Shown here: positions 13,521 through 41,379 of the stretch, in pieces
Layout: each line of letters begins with the position of its first letter
Position numbering within the stretch: position 1 is the first letter of the stretch
DNA from: Tubiluchus corallicola
Lineage: Eukaryota > Priapulida > Priapulimorpha > Priapulimorphida > Tubiluchidae
Reading direction: 5' to 3'
NCBI GenBank assembly: GCA_030141605.1
Contig: JAQGDQ010000068.1
Location: 124,001 to 188,000 of the forward strand
Length of the DNA stretch: 64,000 bases
The notes under the pieces: model-generated
The model's database searches: none
Told to the model about the DNA's origin: nothing
The model's input: the letters and a program-made list of their open reading frames with translations, nothing else
Program-made: the position numbers and the translations under genes

Positions 13521-16395
13521 GTTTTTCCTGCGTTAAATCGGAATGTAAAGCACATATATAATTTCACAACTATTTAGTCTAGTTTGTAAATGTCAAACCG
13601 TTATTTGCTATGTTTGTTCGACCATAAATTATATTATGTTTATTAATTGTCGAAACAACTGATTATGTCTAGTATAAAATACTTCAGTTCAGATAGCTCA
13701 AATCTAGTTTAAGTAATGAACGGTTTAAGTTGCATAAATTACTGTTTAATAGCCATTAGGTTACTCTTATGGACGGCTAGATAGCTTGTTTCGTCGTTCC
13801 CCCCACAATGTGATCTAACTGTGTTTAAAGGGAGATAATTTTTGTATATATATATATATTATAATTGCTATGCATTGTTATCCAATATTCTTATCTTGTG
13901 ATGATGTAATGTTCTAAAGTTAAGCGCGTGGTATCGCCCTAGGTCAGCTTTATGATTTCCTTCTATAATTTGCACTCTGCACCTTGGTCATATTATAAAT
14001 CGATTGTTCCCGTTTTGGACACTTGAAATCACTAGAGGCTGACTGCACTAGCAGTTTAGGTTATGTCAACAAAATTAATTGACCGATTCGTTGCCCACTG
14101 GTCGACGTTGATAACCAGGAAGAGCAGCCGAATGTGAAGCCGAATTATTCTGTATGGAATCAACTGCCTGATGTTCGCACATTAAACGTTCAAATTTTGT
14201 CTGTAAAGCTACCCAAGAGTTAATGCATTTAGATACGAAGTTATTGAACGTTGAGTTCGGTTATAAAGTGTCTGGATCGATTGTCTGTGACCCCACAGAA
14301 CTCTTAACCAGCTTAACGTTAAAATAAGCCATTTTTTCAAGAGCCGCCACAAAATAAAAATGAGACGCTCGGGTTAAAAGGTATAAAACAAAAAGAAAAT
14401 ACTAGAAGTTGTGTGGGCTAACAAAATCATGTAGTCTTTTGAGTATCGGCACTGCTGGAGTGACTGAGGCTATCCATTCATTGTATACTGACAGTTACTT
14501 TGACAGTCTATCGACACCTGACAATATGTGTTTTCACTACTCTAAGTTGTAATGAAAGTGCTGTGTTTGCTGCTAGCAGAAAATTCCACAATAAGGCGCG
14601 CCTGAGGAAAAATATGTAGATTAGTACCCAAATTAAGCTCCTCAGTACTAAGAATTTTGAATTACATGATGGAAAAATTCGTGTGCCGATCAGAAACTTT
14701 CTTAAGTGGGGATATAGCGTGAGCTAGCGGTTTGGTGAATTATGAATAGCTTCTGGCCCGTCTGGCAAACACAGCACTATCCCAGATAGCACTGCCCTAT
14801 AGCAGGTAGGTGACGATGATAAAAGCGACGTTATTCGCATTAAAATGTAGCAATTCTGATACATTTTGTGGCACTAACAGTGAAACTACTTCTGAGTAAT
14901 TTTCATATTTTCAAATTTTGGATTGGTCGCGACCACACTGAGGAAATATTTTCTCAAGTGCCACTTATGGACTTTTTATTGCTAGTAGTACCAGGTTGCA
15001 CGAATTTTAAAACCTTCACCCAGGTGCTACAATGCATCCGTGCAAAATTTCATTGGATTTCCTGCAACAAATTTTGCCAAGATTAAAATATAATCTTTCC
15101 CGCAGGTTTCACGCCAATGTTACCATGTTAAGCCACGGGAAGCAGTGTTACGTTCAGTGATGTATTGATCATGGTAAAGTTTTTACAAAATAATTGCATG
15201 CCGTCAGCAAATCCATTTACTGACTGTATACAAACTTATTCCTGGCTGCCAAATACACTTGGGAAAGCTGAAATTATATGTAAAATTTCATCTGCATTGT
15301 CGTTCTGGCCATATTATTTCCTTAGACATTTCCCAATCGGCACAATTTCGCCGATTGCTGGAGACTAATTTCTGGCCATTGGAAACCGCAACTGTCAACC
15401 ATATTCGTAATCTGTTATTTTGCAATCTCGTGTTGACAACATTTTTGGAATTAACAATTTTCTAATGAATTTTCTAGATCGATTACGGTTATTTAGTTGG
15501 TTCTATTATCGGCCCAGAGCAATATTGGTTTCTGCTTGGGGTTCATGAGCTGGCAGTGAGCGGCAGTTAAACAGGACAATAAAAGACAATATTAAACAAA
15601 GTCTCACATTAGTTGTTGGCGTTCCAAAAGCATTATATGTTGAAAAATAATTTTAGTGTCTTTAAACAGTTTCATTAATCGTGCAATGCAAACTGGTTTA
15701 CTTTGCTTTGTTTCAAAATGCTCGTAGTCTTCTTTCATTCGTGTGCGTGTGCTTCTTGATTTATTACTGTTTTTGTGCTATTATCTTAATTACCCCATAA
15801 ATCCAAGGAGCAAAGCTGAAAGCCATTATGGACGCCCGACTGTCTTGCAATCTTCAGCCTACACGTACGACTTTATTGAACTGGGGCTCACTTTCACAAA
15901 GAGCTGATGTCTGCAAAAAGATGGCACTATTGATCTGCCTTCTTCTAAGCTGAGTTTGTTAGCCACAGTGACTTGAATCACATAAGTGTCTTGAAAATGT
16001 CTTTCTAAATCCATCCGGACGTGCATGATAAATACCAATTTTGACTTACTGTAGATGTATGTACCTTTTTAAAATTCGTTGCCCTAGACGGTTTTCTGAA
16101 ACAATTTTGATATTTATGCTAAACAGTTCCTACTTCACATTACTTAACCGTACGTCCCATATTTGGTCTGGAGTCAGCAGAATGCGAATGAAGAGATCAG
16201 TCTATATGGTAAATATTCTACAGGATGTGGTAACAAGATTTTGCTACAGTGTTTGTTTGTGCAAAAACGTGCTAACATCCACTGGCCAACACAAACTTTA
16301 TAGGCATGCCTTGTTATCGGTCTAACTCCATAAGCTCATCAGTTTTATATTACTTGCCATGAAAATCACTGCATGGCTTTCAGGTTTGATCCACC

Positions 16396-16396
<1 letters not shown>
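13521..16396. other. Non-coding stretch
   Basis: It contains a short TA microsatellite near 13,846-13,860. Small open frames at 14,868-15,465 show no domain. No RNA gene or TE terminus is recognised. Confidence 0.45.
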
Positions 16397-16444
<48 letters not shown>

Positions 16445-16503
16445 TCTCCCTCCCTCCCTCCCTCTTTTTTCCTCTCACTCTCTCTCTCTCTCTCTCTCTC
16501 TCT
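16397..16503. repeat. (CT)n microsatellite
   Basis: An almost pure CT/CCCT tract of about 107 bp. Ser/Leu and Arg/Glu open frames across it are shadows of the repeat. Confidence 0.95.
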
Positions 16504-18020
16504 GCTTGAGTGTGTGAAACATAAACATAACTTGGACTGCATTTTCATAAATTGAAGTATACAGTATTCAATCATTACTCAGCACATACATCGTTACATG
16601 CATGCCTTATCCCTCGGATGCCGCACACGTTACTCAACCACATTTGCTCCTCTGCATATAAGTCTAACTCTTGACTCTGGAGTTGGAGATGTTGATCCAC
16701 TCATTTGATTGCTAATTTTTTTACTTGAACTTCAGAAAATAGTCCACCGTCGAGATAGTTCCAGGTTATATCACTTTGCATACTGATGTCTTTACATTAA
16801 AATGTAAGCAAGTCTAGTTTGTCATCATCAACTCTTTCAAACACGTAGATTTACTATTCCCTGTGGCATAGTTTCGAAAGCTGCCATGATTTCCATGAGG
16901 CAATAAAAACTTAAAATCGGTTACTAACAAGACATTACGTAACCCGTTGCTGTGTGCATCTAGCAATTCGCAAATGGCTCACATCAGTTTAGATTGGGGA
17001 ATGTCTTTATTACCCCGAAGGAAATGCATGTTTACGAGTTTTGCAATGTCGCTTTTATTGCGATGTTTTATGCGTTTTTAATCTTCTGTTCCGATGCTTC
17101 ATTTGGGTTGTTTAATCTGAACGGAATGCTACTTATGTTTACTGGGACATTGAAGGCTTTATATTCCACCCATTTTAGTCAGCTTGAATTGCTTTCACAG
17201 TCAAGCTTCGTTTGAATCACATTGTCAAACTAAAATCACAACGATCATTTAAAATCATTTCTGTGTCTTGACAAAAGCGTTTCAGTTGCAAAAGAATTTC
17301 ACAAATTGCGAAAGATTTTTTTCAAAAGTTTAGCTTAAATGTTGGGCTTACTGTTAGGGCCAGTGAATATGGAATTGTATTCTATGTAAAGGGATTTTTA
17401 TAAAGTTGCACTTTTCTAGGTGTAGCAAGTGTGTAGTAGTAACCCTACTATCTATTTAAATCCGCAGTTCCTTTTTCACTGTCACTTCACATTTGCACCT
17501 GACCCTGTCACTTATATTATGGTACATTTGTAAAAGGTACTAACTACTGGTACGTCTTCCTATGTAGTTTTTACAGTATATCACTTGGTAATGGTTAAGT
17601 ATATATACAAATAAACTGACGCTGACCACTGTCTGATGTAGTGCCTTCGATTGTTGTTTTGATGGCAGATTACTCAAACCCTTGGTGGCGAGTTTCACGT
17701 TTCTGTCCTCCTTACAGGCGTGTAACGTGAACTACGGATTACTATTAATGGCAAAACATCAGTTGATGAAATATCGACTTCTTTCTCGGGTTGCTGTAGA
17801 GCTGTGATACAAGACGAATTTGTTAGGTATATATTTGAAGCTAGGCAGGCGCCACACTGAAACAATAAAAAGAAATGGTGTTAAGTGCACGACAGTTTTA
17901 AAATATTTTGTTAAACAAGACACTATTTTGATTCACAACTGGTTTCACTGTGTTAATTAGCGGCTAGATTATTGGAATTGAGGCATGAATGACCAGAAGC
18001 CATACATAAAATTGAAAGTA
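16504..18020. other. Upstream flank of the DDR gene, no feature recognised
   Basis: No supported gene, repeat or RNA. Forward frames at 16,994-17,215 are hydrophobic but have no splice context or domain. Confidence 0.4.
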
Positions 18021-18091
18021 ATCCAGGATATGAAAACAGAACCTGTGCCTGCATGGCAATTACTTTACCAGTTGAGCTATTGGCTCAGCCT
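18021..18091 (-). repeat. tRNA-like / SINE head fragment
   Basis: Read on the minus strand there is a perfect Pol III A box (TAGCTCAACTGG, 18,068-18,079), then TTGCCATGCAGGC, then an eroded GGTTC...TCCTGG B-box region. The spacing is tRNA-like but the arms do not close into a clean cloverleaf. It is more likely a decayed tRNA-derived SINE than a working tRNA gene. Confidence 0.35.
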
Positions 18092-18914
18092 GGCAAAGCA
18101 GGTCTGAGATCTCACCTTAGTAGTCTACAATCAGTCAGAGCCACCTAGATGCATGTACGAGCATACAAATGTTAAAAATTTAGTTTCTTCCTTGAATGTC
18201 TGGCTTCATCGTCATATAAAGTAGAGTGGAAAAACACTGAACCCCTTGTACAATGTGAAAATGAAGTTATAAAAGCGCAATATTTTGCAAAATGTGTGGT
18301 GTATTAATTTTGACTCTGCAGGCAAACAACATTTCTCGGATTTTATTACCATAAACTTGGTATTATTTATTTCAGAAAAACGTTACATAGTAGAGAGATG
18401 GACATAGAAACCCGCTGTGAAAGTTTACAGCCATCGTGACGGAAACAAATGTACTGCGTAAAGCCATCAGAATGACAATCTTGTGTAAAACTTGGAAATT
18501 GGGTTTTCTTTTTCTGTTTTTAATGGAGTCGCGCGCCATGGATCTCAGTGAGTTGAATTAAGAAGTTCCACATTGATTATCATGTATTAATTTAGCTGCA
18601 TAAATACTTCAGTTATGAGGCCTAGAGTGGTATTTTTACACTGTGAGTGCTTTTTCACCAACCTCGTGTTTTTGAATATACCACGTCTTATATGCATGAG
18701 CGTAGACATTTGTTTGGCTTAGCTACACTAAGCATGTAGATTGCAAAGCCATATAACAGAATAATTATGCAGCAGTATGTATGCAGTAATTAAACATTGT
18801 ATAATCAGTGGGTTCATAGTCAGTGGTTTCACAAATATGCATGTTTGAATAAATAAATAGCAACACGTTAAAAACTAGTTGCTTACTGAGTTTTTTCAGC
18901 CCGACTGCCTACTT

Positions 18915-34888
<15,974 letters not shown>

Positions 34889-35933
34889 CACTGTTCTTTG
34901 GAGGACAGTTTGCATATATATATATATATATATATATAATAGACAATGTGATTCTGTTTGCAAAAAAAAACTACAAAGCAATTGAGATATCTGTGTGAGA
35001 ACAGGACTATGAGAATGCCTTGCCAACTGAGCAGTTAAGTGAGACTGATTTATAAGTAATTTTCTATTTCCTTGTATCATGTAATTGTACATTAAAACAT
35101 TAATACAGATGTAAACTGTATTTCTGTAAATTTACAGTTATTAAACCTGAAAGTCGTTCAGAATTTACAGCAGTTCTGCTTGTTATTACATATTAATTCA
35201 GTTAACAGAAGGAAAATGCTTAAAAGAAGAATTTTGCATGCCTGGGTTCTCTCCATTTTCTAATTAACGTGAATTTAAAATTGAAAACTGGATCCCTACA
35301 TAATAAAAAACTCAGATATGGGTTCTCCTACATCTTCAAACCTAGTAGTTGAGAGTAAAAGTATTATAATAGTATATAAGTATTTTGTTACCACGAAAAG
35401 ACAGAAAAGGGGTTGTTGTGGAGAATCCAAGTGATCCTGACCAAATCGCCTAACAGTATTGTATAATAATAGAACTTAGTTAGCATGGATCTGCAAATCG
35501 TAGGCCAGCAAAATACATGTATTTGATCAAGGAAAGTAAATCCCTTTTATAAATAAAATCATGTAGTGTTTAAAAATGTGTCTAAAACATAACGTTAGTT
35601 AGGATGACATGCTATGTTTCATTTCATCATTCCACAATAGATCTATATGACACCTGATGAATTGTTGCTGTTGTTGTTACTGGGCATTGCCCTTTTGAAA
35701 AGAGACCTCAGGCTCTCCCAATTTGCAACAAATCGTTATGACTGTACTATGCGCAATCGAATTCTGCGTCGATTGGTGAGTGGGACATTTGATCTGCCAT
35801 TTTGAATTCAAAATGGCGGCGACAACATTATCCAAACAATGCATATGACGTCTTACCAGCTCGTTTATGACACTGTTCAACAATAACTTCCTGGTTAGGC
35901 TAAATAAAGATCTATACTCTTATATTAATATTC
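34889..35933 (+). other. DDR 3' UTR and downstream spacer
   Basis: A TA microsatellite lies at 34,914-34,939. An ATTAAA signal at 35,091-35,096 is a plausible polyadenylation site, about 200 nt past the stop. The rest has no recognised feature. Confidence 0.5.
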
Positions 35934-35934
35934 T

Positions 35935-36545
35935 TGGTATATATATATATTTATTTATATATAAGATTCGAGGCTACAGCTTCGACGAGGGCACCATTTG
36001 CGGCGATCTATATATCAAACGAAAGGTCTCTATCTAGTGTCGTCTCATTGGGGGTTTATTTTTCGAATCGGGCCCACCGCGAGGAACGGGGGGCGAAAAA
36101 CCTCCAAAAATGGCCATTTTTCGGCCGTTTTTTGCAAAAGTTATACGCCTGAGATGTAGAGAAATGGAATAGGCCGAGGGTGGTTCTGGATATGGATAGA
36201 TAGCCCGTTCAGCGATGGGTGTCATAGGCCTATTTAGAATTCGCGAGAGGGCCAGGGCGTCCCGCAACGGGCGTTTTCCCGGACCCAACTCGCGATTTTT
36301 TCGAAATTTTGAGCAAACAGCCTGCGGGAAAAACGTTCTAGCGGCGCCCGGTGGGACTCTCGAATGGAGATATACGGCTCTTTAGAAAGAGGAAGGACAG
36401 GGCTACACGATGATGTGAGCTACATTTTAGGACAGGTCCACCGAGAGGAGTACTGGCGAGTTAATTAGATGTTCTATTTTCGGCAATTTTCGCTTAGAAA
36501 ACTGCTGACGCAATGCCATTGTTGTGACGTCATCCATTATACTCT
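35935..36545. repeat. CpG-rich repeat module, copy A
   Basis: A TA-rich microsatellite leads into GAGGCTACAGC, then the core GATCTATATATCAAACGAAA (36,005-36,024) followed by GGTCTC, then TTTTTCGAATCGGGCCC, AACCTCCAAAA, GGCCATTTTTCGGCCG and a GAAAGAGGAAGGACAGGGCT block. The same ordered blocks recur at 57.1, 58.3 and 59.3 kb. Both strands are partly open but no protein family is recognised. The family is unknown to me. Confidence 0.75.
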
Positions 36546-37565
36546 GATCGTATAGTGTTTAAGTGATTTATATCTATATAGATTGTATATTAATTTAATG
36601 GATTCGTTTTCTATTTAATTGATCGCTACAAGGTGAATTTATCACCCAGCTCCGAGGGCTTTAGAAGAGTCTATCGGGCAATAATTTTGTCCCTCAGGAC
36701 TGACACTTCGACCTCGCGTTGTGAGTAAGGTCTTTTTCCCTCAAGCTATCTAGCGTTGCTCCCGCAATTGAGCTTTATTTAATTAATGCACTGCGAATCT
36801 ACAGGATCGTATCTCGGATTAAGTGTTGCTTAACTTTGAACACTCTAAAGCATACATGAACTCATTAGTTACGTGTCAAAGTGAATCAGCTTTATTTGTT
36901 TACAGAATTTACTTCTATCTAGGTAATTACACAAGATTTGTCCTTACACGCTTGTAGGCGTTTACAACTAATGTATAGCTCCAGAAAGATACTCAAGCAA
37001 TTCACTGAACAATTATTTAGTATGCTGCACTTAAGGTGCTTAATACAATGCAATGTGGACTACAGTTATGCAGAGTTACTCTCAGTTACTAATGCGTTAA
37101 GATTACTTAATTCGGTGGAATGACCACAATGCACCTCGTACACTTGGTCAACTCCAGACTTTCGTTGATCGTTGGCCTTCGAGTTTTTCTGCTCCATGGG
37201 AAAGATCCCAATTGTCGGCGATTCTTCAGAACCTCTTCGCTTGGCGTCTTCGAGCGCCGATACAAACTTGGCGTCGGCCATAAAATTCTCTTCCAAAGAA
37301 ATTTGCCTATTGCGACTTTTTTGTTAATTAAGTGCAACTCTGCATAAGGCTATAAAGAACGATTATGCCCTCACTGAACAGGTGCCTGTTTACTCTCAGC
37401 AAACGATAAAAAAACACCTCTGTGGAATAATTTGCTTCTCATTAAATCCGTGCTGGAGAGTTCCTCTATTAATCAATAAATTTATCTTATCAAATCATCA
37501 AATCAGGGAGGCATATATTTTATCTCCAAATTATCGATTCATAAATTTATTCACGACAATAACTT
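36546..37565. repeat. About 1-kb segment present in copy A but absent from copy C
   Basis: Copy A and copy C (58.3 kb) both end near ATACTCT. Copy C then runs almost directly into a shared 34-bp tail that in copy A lies at 37,566-37,599. The extra segment includes a minus-strand frame (37,066-37,296) reading MEENFMADAKFVSALEDAKR, coding-like but unrecognised. Confidence 0.45.
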
Positions 37566-37599
37566 TATAACTTTAATTCAGTAAAAGCTGCTGCTGGCT
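37566..37599. repeat. 34-bp tail shared exactly with 58,847-58,880
   Basis: It includes TTCAGTAAAAGCTGCTGCTG. Identity over 34 bp with the downstream copy ties the 36-kb module to the 56-60 kb array. Confidence 0.85.
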
Positions 37600-37890
37600 T
37601 TGCGTTATAAATGAGGACTGTGTAGGATGTTCGCGTATTTTTGATTATGAGTGTATTTATATGCAAAATTTTTTGCGGGGCCTTTGCTAGTTAGTAAATA
37701 ATGTTCGACTTTTAGTGTAATCCAGATGTATAAAACGTTGAATCCAAATATAAGTGGTATATTTATATTAACAATGACTAGGATACAGAGACAGAGCAAG
37801 TACAAATTAGAATAACACAAGTGTCAAATCCGTAATCCTAACTAACTCAGCAGCATTCTGACGCTGCTAATATAGGCTCAACCGAGCATG

Positions 37891-37998
37891 CTATTTTTAG
37901 CTCACGACATCAGTTCTATTTTTAGAACTGTGCTCTGTCGACAGGCTGATCAATGGTCAGCATCTATTTTTAGCACATGACATCAGTTCTATTTTTAG
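37891..37998. promoter_or_regulatory. Cluster of four perfect MEF2-type sites
   Basis: CTATTTTTAG occurs at 37,891-37,900, 37,916-37,925, 37,964-37,973 and 37,989-37,998. The sites form two pairs, each with 25-bp spacing, inside a 73-bp unit duplicated once (shared CA(C/T)GACATCAGTT between sites). The sequence fits the known MEF2 consensus YTAWWWWTAR; activity is inference. Confidence 0.6.
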
Positions 37999-37999
37999 A

Positions 38000-39230
38000 A
38001 TAATCTTCTGCTGACTTGATAGTCTGTAATCAGCTTGGTCAATGCAGCTAAATGCGACTGATTTAGTAGGCGGATTATCAGCTGTTAACCATCTGCACGT
38101 TCCAGTGCTGAACATCTTGCAGAGTGTTGGTGAAACGTGATCATGTATATGCAGCTGGTACAGTCAAACTGGAGCCTGCCTAACGGTCATGACGGTTATA
38201 ACTTCCATTTTGCTTGAAATGGGTGCTGGCTGCTGTTTGTAAAAAATGGGCATAGCTTATCATTGCTGTTTCCGAGAAATGGGCACAGTTGGTTTTTGGG
38301 GTTTGTTGGGTTTTATGGTGACAAACAAACAAAGCCATCAAGTACTGCTTAGTATAATATTTTATTGTTCGTGCACCATCATCACAGCACATGGCCTTTC
38401 GTCATTTTACTTCATATTTGACATACAATGAGACGCCATTTCCCAAAATATATACATTTTATCTGGAATGAAATGCATATTCTTTTAATGAACTAATTGA
38501 TTTCTTACCATTAAGTGAAATTAATTCGAAACTTTCAGTTGATAACTAAATAAAATTAAACAAAATATACATACATCTTTGGCATCAAATTGTGAGTTAC
38601 ACAGAAAATTTGTCAAAACGTTATTAGCGCTTTGAACACATTGAAACTTGAATGACAGGTATTTAAAACTAGGTCGCTAATATTGGAGCCAGATGTCACC
38701 ACCTTACAAAGAAGAACGGTAAGTTAACGTAATCAAATCAAAATGCACATTTCACAAACAAAAATCCTTAACACAGTTTCCAAGAAATTAGTGCAGAAGA
38801 TCATTGCTGTTTCTGAGAAATAAGTGCAGCAAGTCGTTCACACTTGACGTGTGAATTAGACACAGCTGTTATTAGTGTTGAAGTGGGCGCAGCTGATGTC
38901 ACCTCATCGACCTCTAAAACTTAACTTTCACAAGAGTGCATAATATATACACGTATGTAGAAAGCACGGATCTAACATTAAACAGCCTAAAGCGCTTATT
39001 AATTACATGACGCGCATAATTACTTAACATAAAATAATTCAATCCTACTCTATTGTTAATCAAAATACAAAATTTATGGCAATACGAGACTAACTGAAGG
39101 CCTTAAGGCATATTATGTCGAAACAAAAATATAATAAACTTTATAAAAATTACAAAGATGGAACTTATATACTCAAAGTAATTGAATATAATCGAATATA
39201 ATGGAATTGAACTTTTTTACTGAGGAAAGA
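38000..39230. other. Non-coding stretch
   Basis: No supported gene. Variants of GAAATGGGCACAG / GAAATGGGTGCTGG recur near 38,215, 38,275 and 38,815, suggesting old local duplications. Confidence 0.35.
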
Positions 39231-39254
39231 ATAAATACACTATCCAAATAAAAT

Positions 39255-39345
39255 ACTTGGTGGGGTGTGTGTGTTGTTGTGTGGTGTTTTTTTTTTTTTT
39301 GGTTTGTTTTTTTGTTTTGTTTGGTTTGTTTGTGTGTTGTACGTA
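39255..39345. repeat. G/T-rich low-complexity tract
   Basis: A GTGT/TTGTTTGG simple-sequence run with a 15-T homopolymer. Confidence 0.9.
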
Positions 39346-39748
39346 ACATATAAGGCGTCAATGACTCAATGTGTTTATTTTCTGCTATGTGCATCCATAA
39401 AATCTACCTACACGTTTGTTGGTTTATGTTAATTGTTTTATTACCGCCTAGACTCACTGTTAGTAATTAAACAATCCTACTTCAACTGTAAATAAAACTT
39501 AAATATATTCCGGGTGCGTTGAAAACTCGTGGACTAATAAAATTAACGTGTAATAGCATTTGACAAGAAAGCTAATGACAGTGATAGTGCAGAGACATCA
39601 AGAATACAATAACAAGGCAATAAAAAGGGGCATTGATGTGCAAGAATTTTTATGTCATTTATTGTTATTTGTTACACAAGGTAGTAGCAGTTACTGTTAT
39701 TATATCTACAAATACAAACACGAGTGTTTTTAAATTTAATCACTAAGT

Positions 39749-40024
39749 ATGCTTCAGAAGGATCCTAAAATGCAGGAAAATGCGTTTCTCGTTGGCCCCC
39801 TAGCTGAGCGGTCGGGGACTCTACCACAGGCTTCCCCACATTCGCCATTCTGTTTGGTCACAATTGGGCCACTTCCTTTCAAGAGTCCCGGATCCGCACC
39901 TGCAAGTGGAAAACAGAAATTCAGCATTTCACAGAAAGACAGTAAAATAGTAGTAAAAATCCTGTCTTTGGTTTCTAGCATTAAAGAATTCATTGCCGAT
40001 GTTCACAAATATGTGAAAAATTCA
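39749..40024 (-). repeat. Repeat-like segment, minus-strand coding remnant
   Basis: The minus strand from about 39,920 reads GADPGLLKGSGPIVTKQNGE then CGEACGRVPDRSARGP. Such a GADPG-type string recalls repeat-derived predicted proteins in invertebrate genomes, but this recollection is weak. I cannot name the family. Confidence 0.25.
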
Positions 40025-40226
40025 TGATGGCCACCGGAAGTGCCAAAAGTACTGCTAGCAGGTAAATTGTGATCGACAAAAACTTAGGCAAGAAATTGCG
40101 AATGCTTCCAGGCTTCCATCATTTGTTTTGAGAGGGAAAAAGATACCTTCAGTTAATTCACGTGGCAAGTATTTGAGGAAGTAACAAAAACGTCTGTATC
40201 TCTAACCAACACTCCCACATCTAAAC

Positions 40227-40484
40227 GTGCCAGTGCTTGAACGTTTTGTTTTGGGTGATAAAGTCAGCACGTGCACGTCAGTTGACAATGTACGTAGAGT
40301 CGTTCACAAGGAAAGAAAGGTTAATAGAGGCAGCTACTTCAACATCAAGTACCAAACGTGTGACATAATAGGCAGGATACAGTTTGAGCTAAATGGAACA
40401 GCTCTGCTAAACAGACATGGGAACCACACAGGACATCATATACGGCCAGATGAGTCTAAAGCATGTCTACACTTCTTTAATTAA
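40227..40484 (+). pseudogene. FLYWCH-like zinc-finger remnant
   Basis: The 85-residue frame reads YFNIKYQTCDIIGRIQFELN followed by HGNHTGHHIRPDESKA. A single Cys, a strand-rich middle and a final HxNHxxH fit the second half of a FLYWCH-type finger (WxC...C...HxH), which is common in MULE-related and host proteins. The first Cys position is not clear, so this is tentative. Confidence 0.3.
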
Positions 40485-41379
40485 TGTTATTGTCATCAGC
40501 TGTACTGCGGCAGATTGTCAATTTATGTGTCCATTTGCAGAATGGTGATGAATGTGACAGAATGTTTTAGCAGTAATGTTGTTGTACATAATAACACGTA
40601 GCTTGTGCATATTTGTGTACCAGGAACTATAAAATCAGTTTGTTGATTTGTTGTTCATTGCTGAATTTTTATAATTGTGATAACATGTTGACGCTAGGAT
40701 GAACATTAAAATTTTGATGATTTATTTTAGTAATTGTTATTATTCGTACAATATTTATTTAGGTAGATCTAAGCAGATTTTTTTGTCACTGGAAAACGTC
40801 AATGTCTAGTGTGTTTTCCTCTGCTTTACTACACTGTAGCGAATGCATTGTACTCAAAAGCCGACTTGCAAATATGTGCCATAGTTCATTTTATGGGAGG
40901 GAAAGTTGGGCAGCTGGGACAAATTTTTCTGCATAAATGCCCACCTGTTAACTATACTAACTCAGCAAGATAATAGCAGCGGCAGCAGTGCTCTAGCTGT
41001 CAGGTAACAGCACTAAAGCAATGCGCCGCGGTTGGTGCTCATCCAAGCTTTCTGTTACGCGTCACAGATGTGTTATGCTTTTGCAACTGTCTTTTGCAAG
41101 ACGGTTGTTAGTGTTGTGTGGACGAGGTCACTGACGTGGTCCAAAAGAATAGACGGATTGTACTATAAACAATCTCAGCAATGTTGTAGAAATATTAGTG
41201 ATAAAACGCTATGGTAATTGCTTACCAGTCAATCCAAACCAATTTAGCTACAGATAAAAGCACCTGAATCAAAAAGAAGTTTCTTATGTTCATAGCAATA
41301 GTGCTATAATTTTTATTACATTTATAGCGGTATCGAAAGCCTTTCAACCTGGCAAATTATTTTAAATGCTTCTAAAGCT
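40485..41379. other. Spacer without recognised features
   Basis: AT-rich; no gene, RNA or repeat recognised. Confidence 0.4.

Noticed and set aside
18021-18091. Functional tRNA gene
   Set aside because: The A box is good but the B box and arms are eroded, and acceptor stem ends do not pair; kept only as a SINE/tRNA-like fragment.
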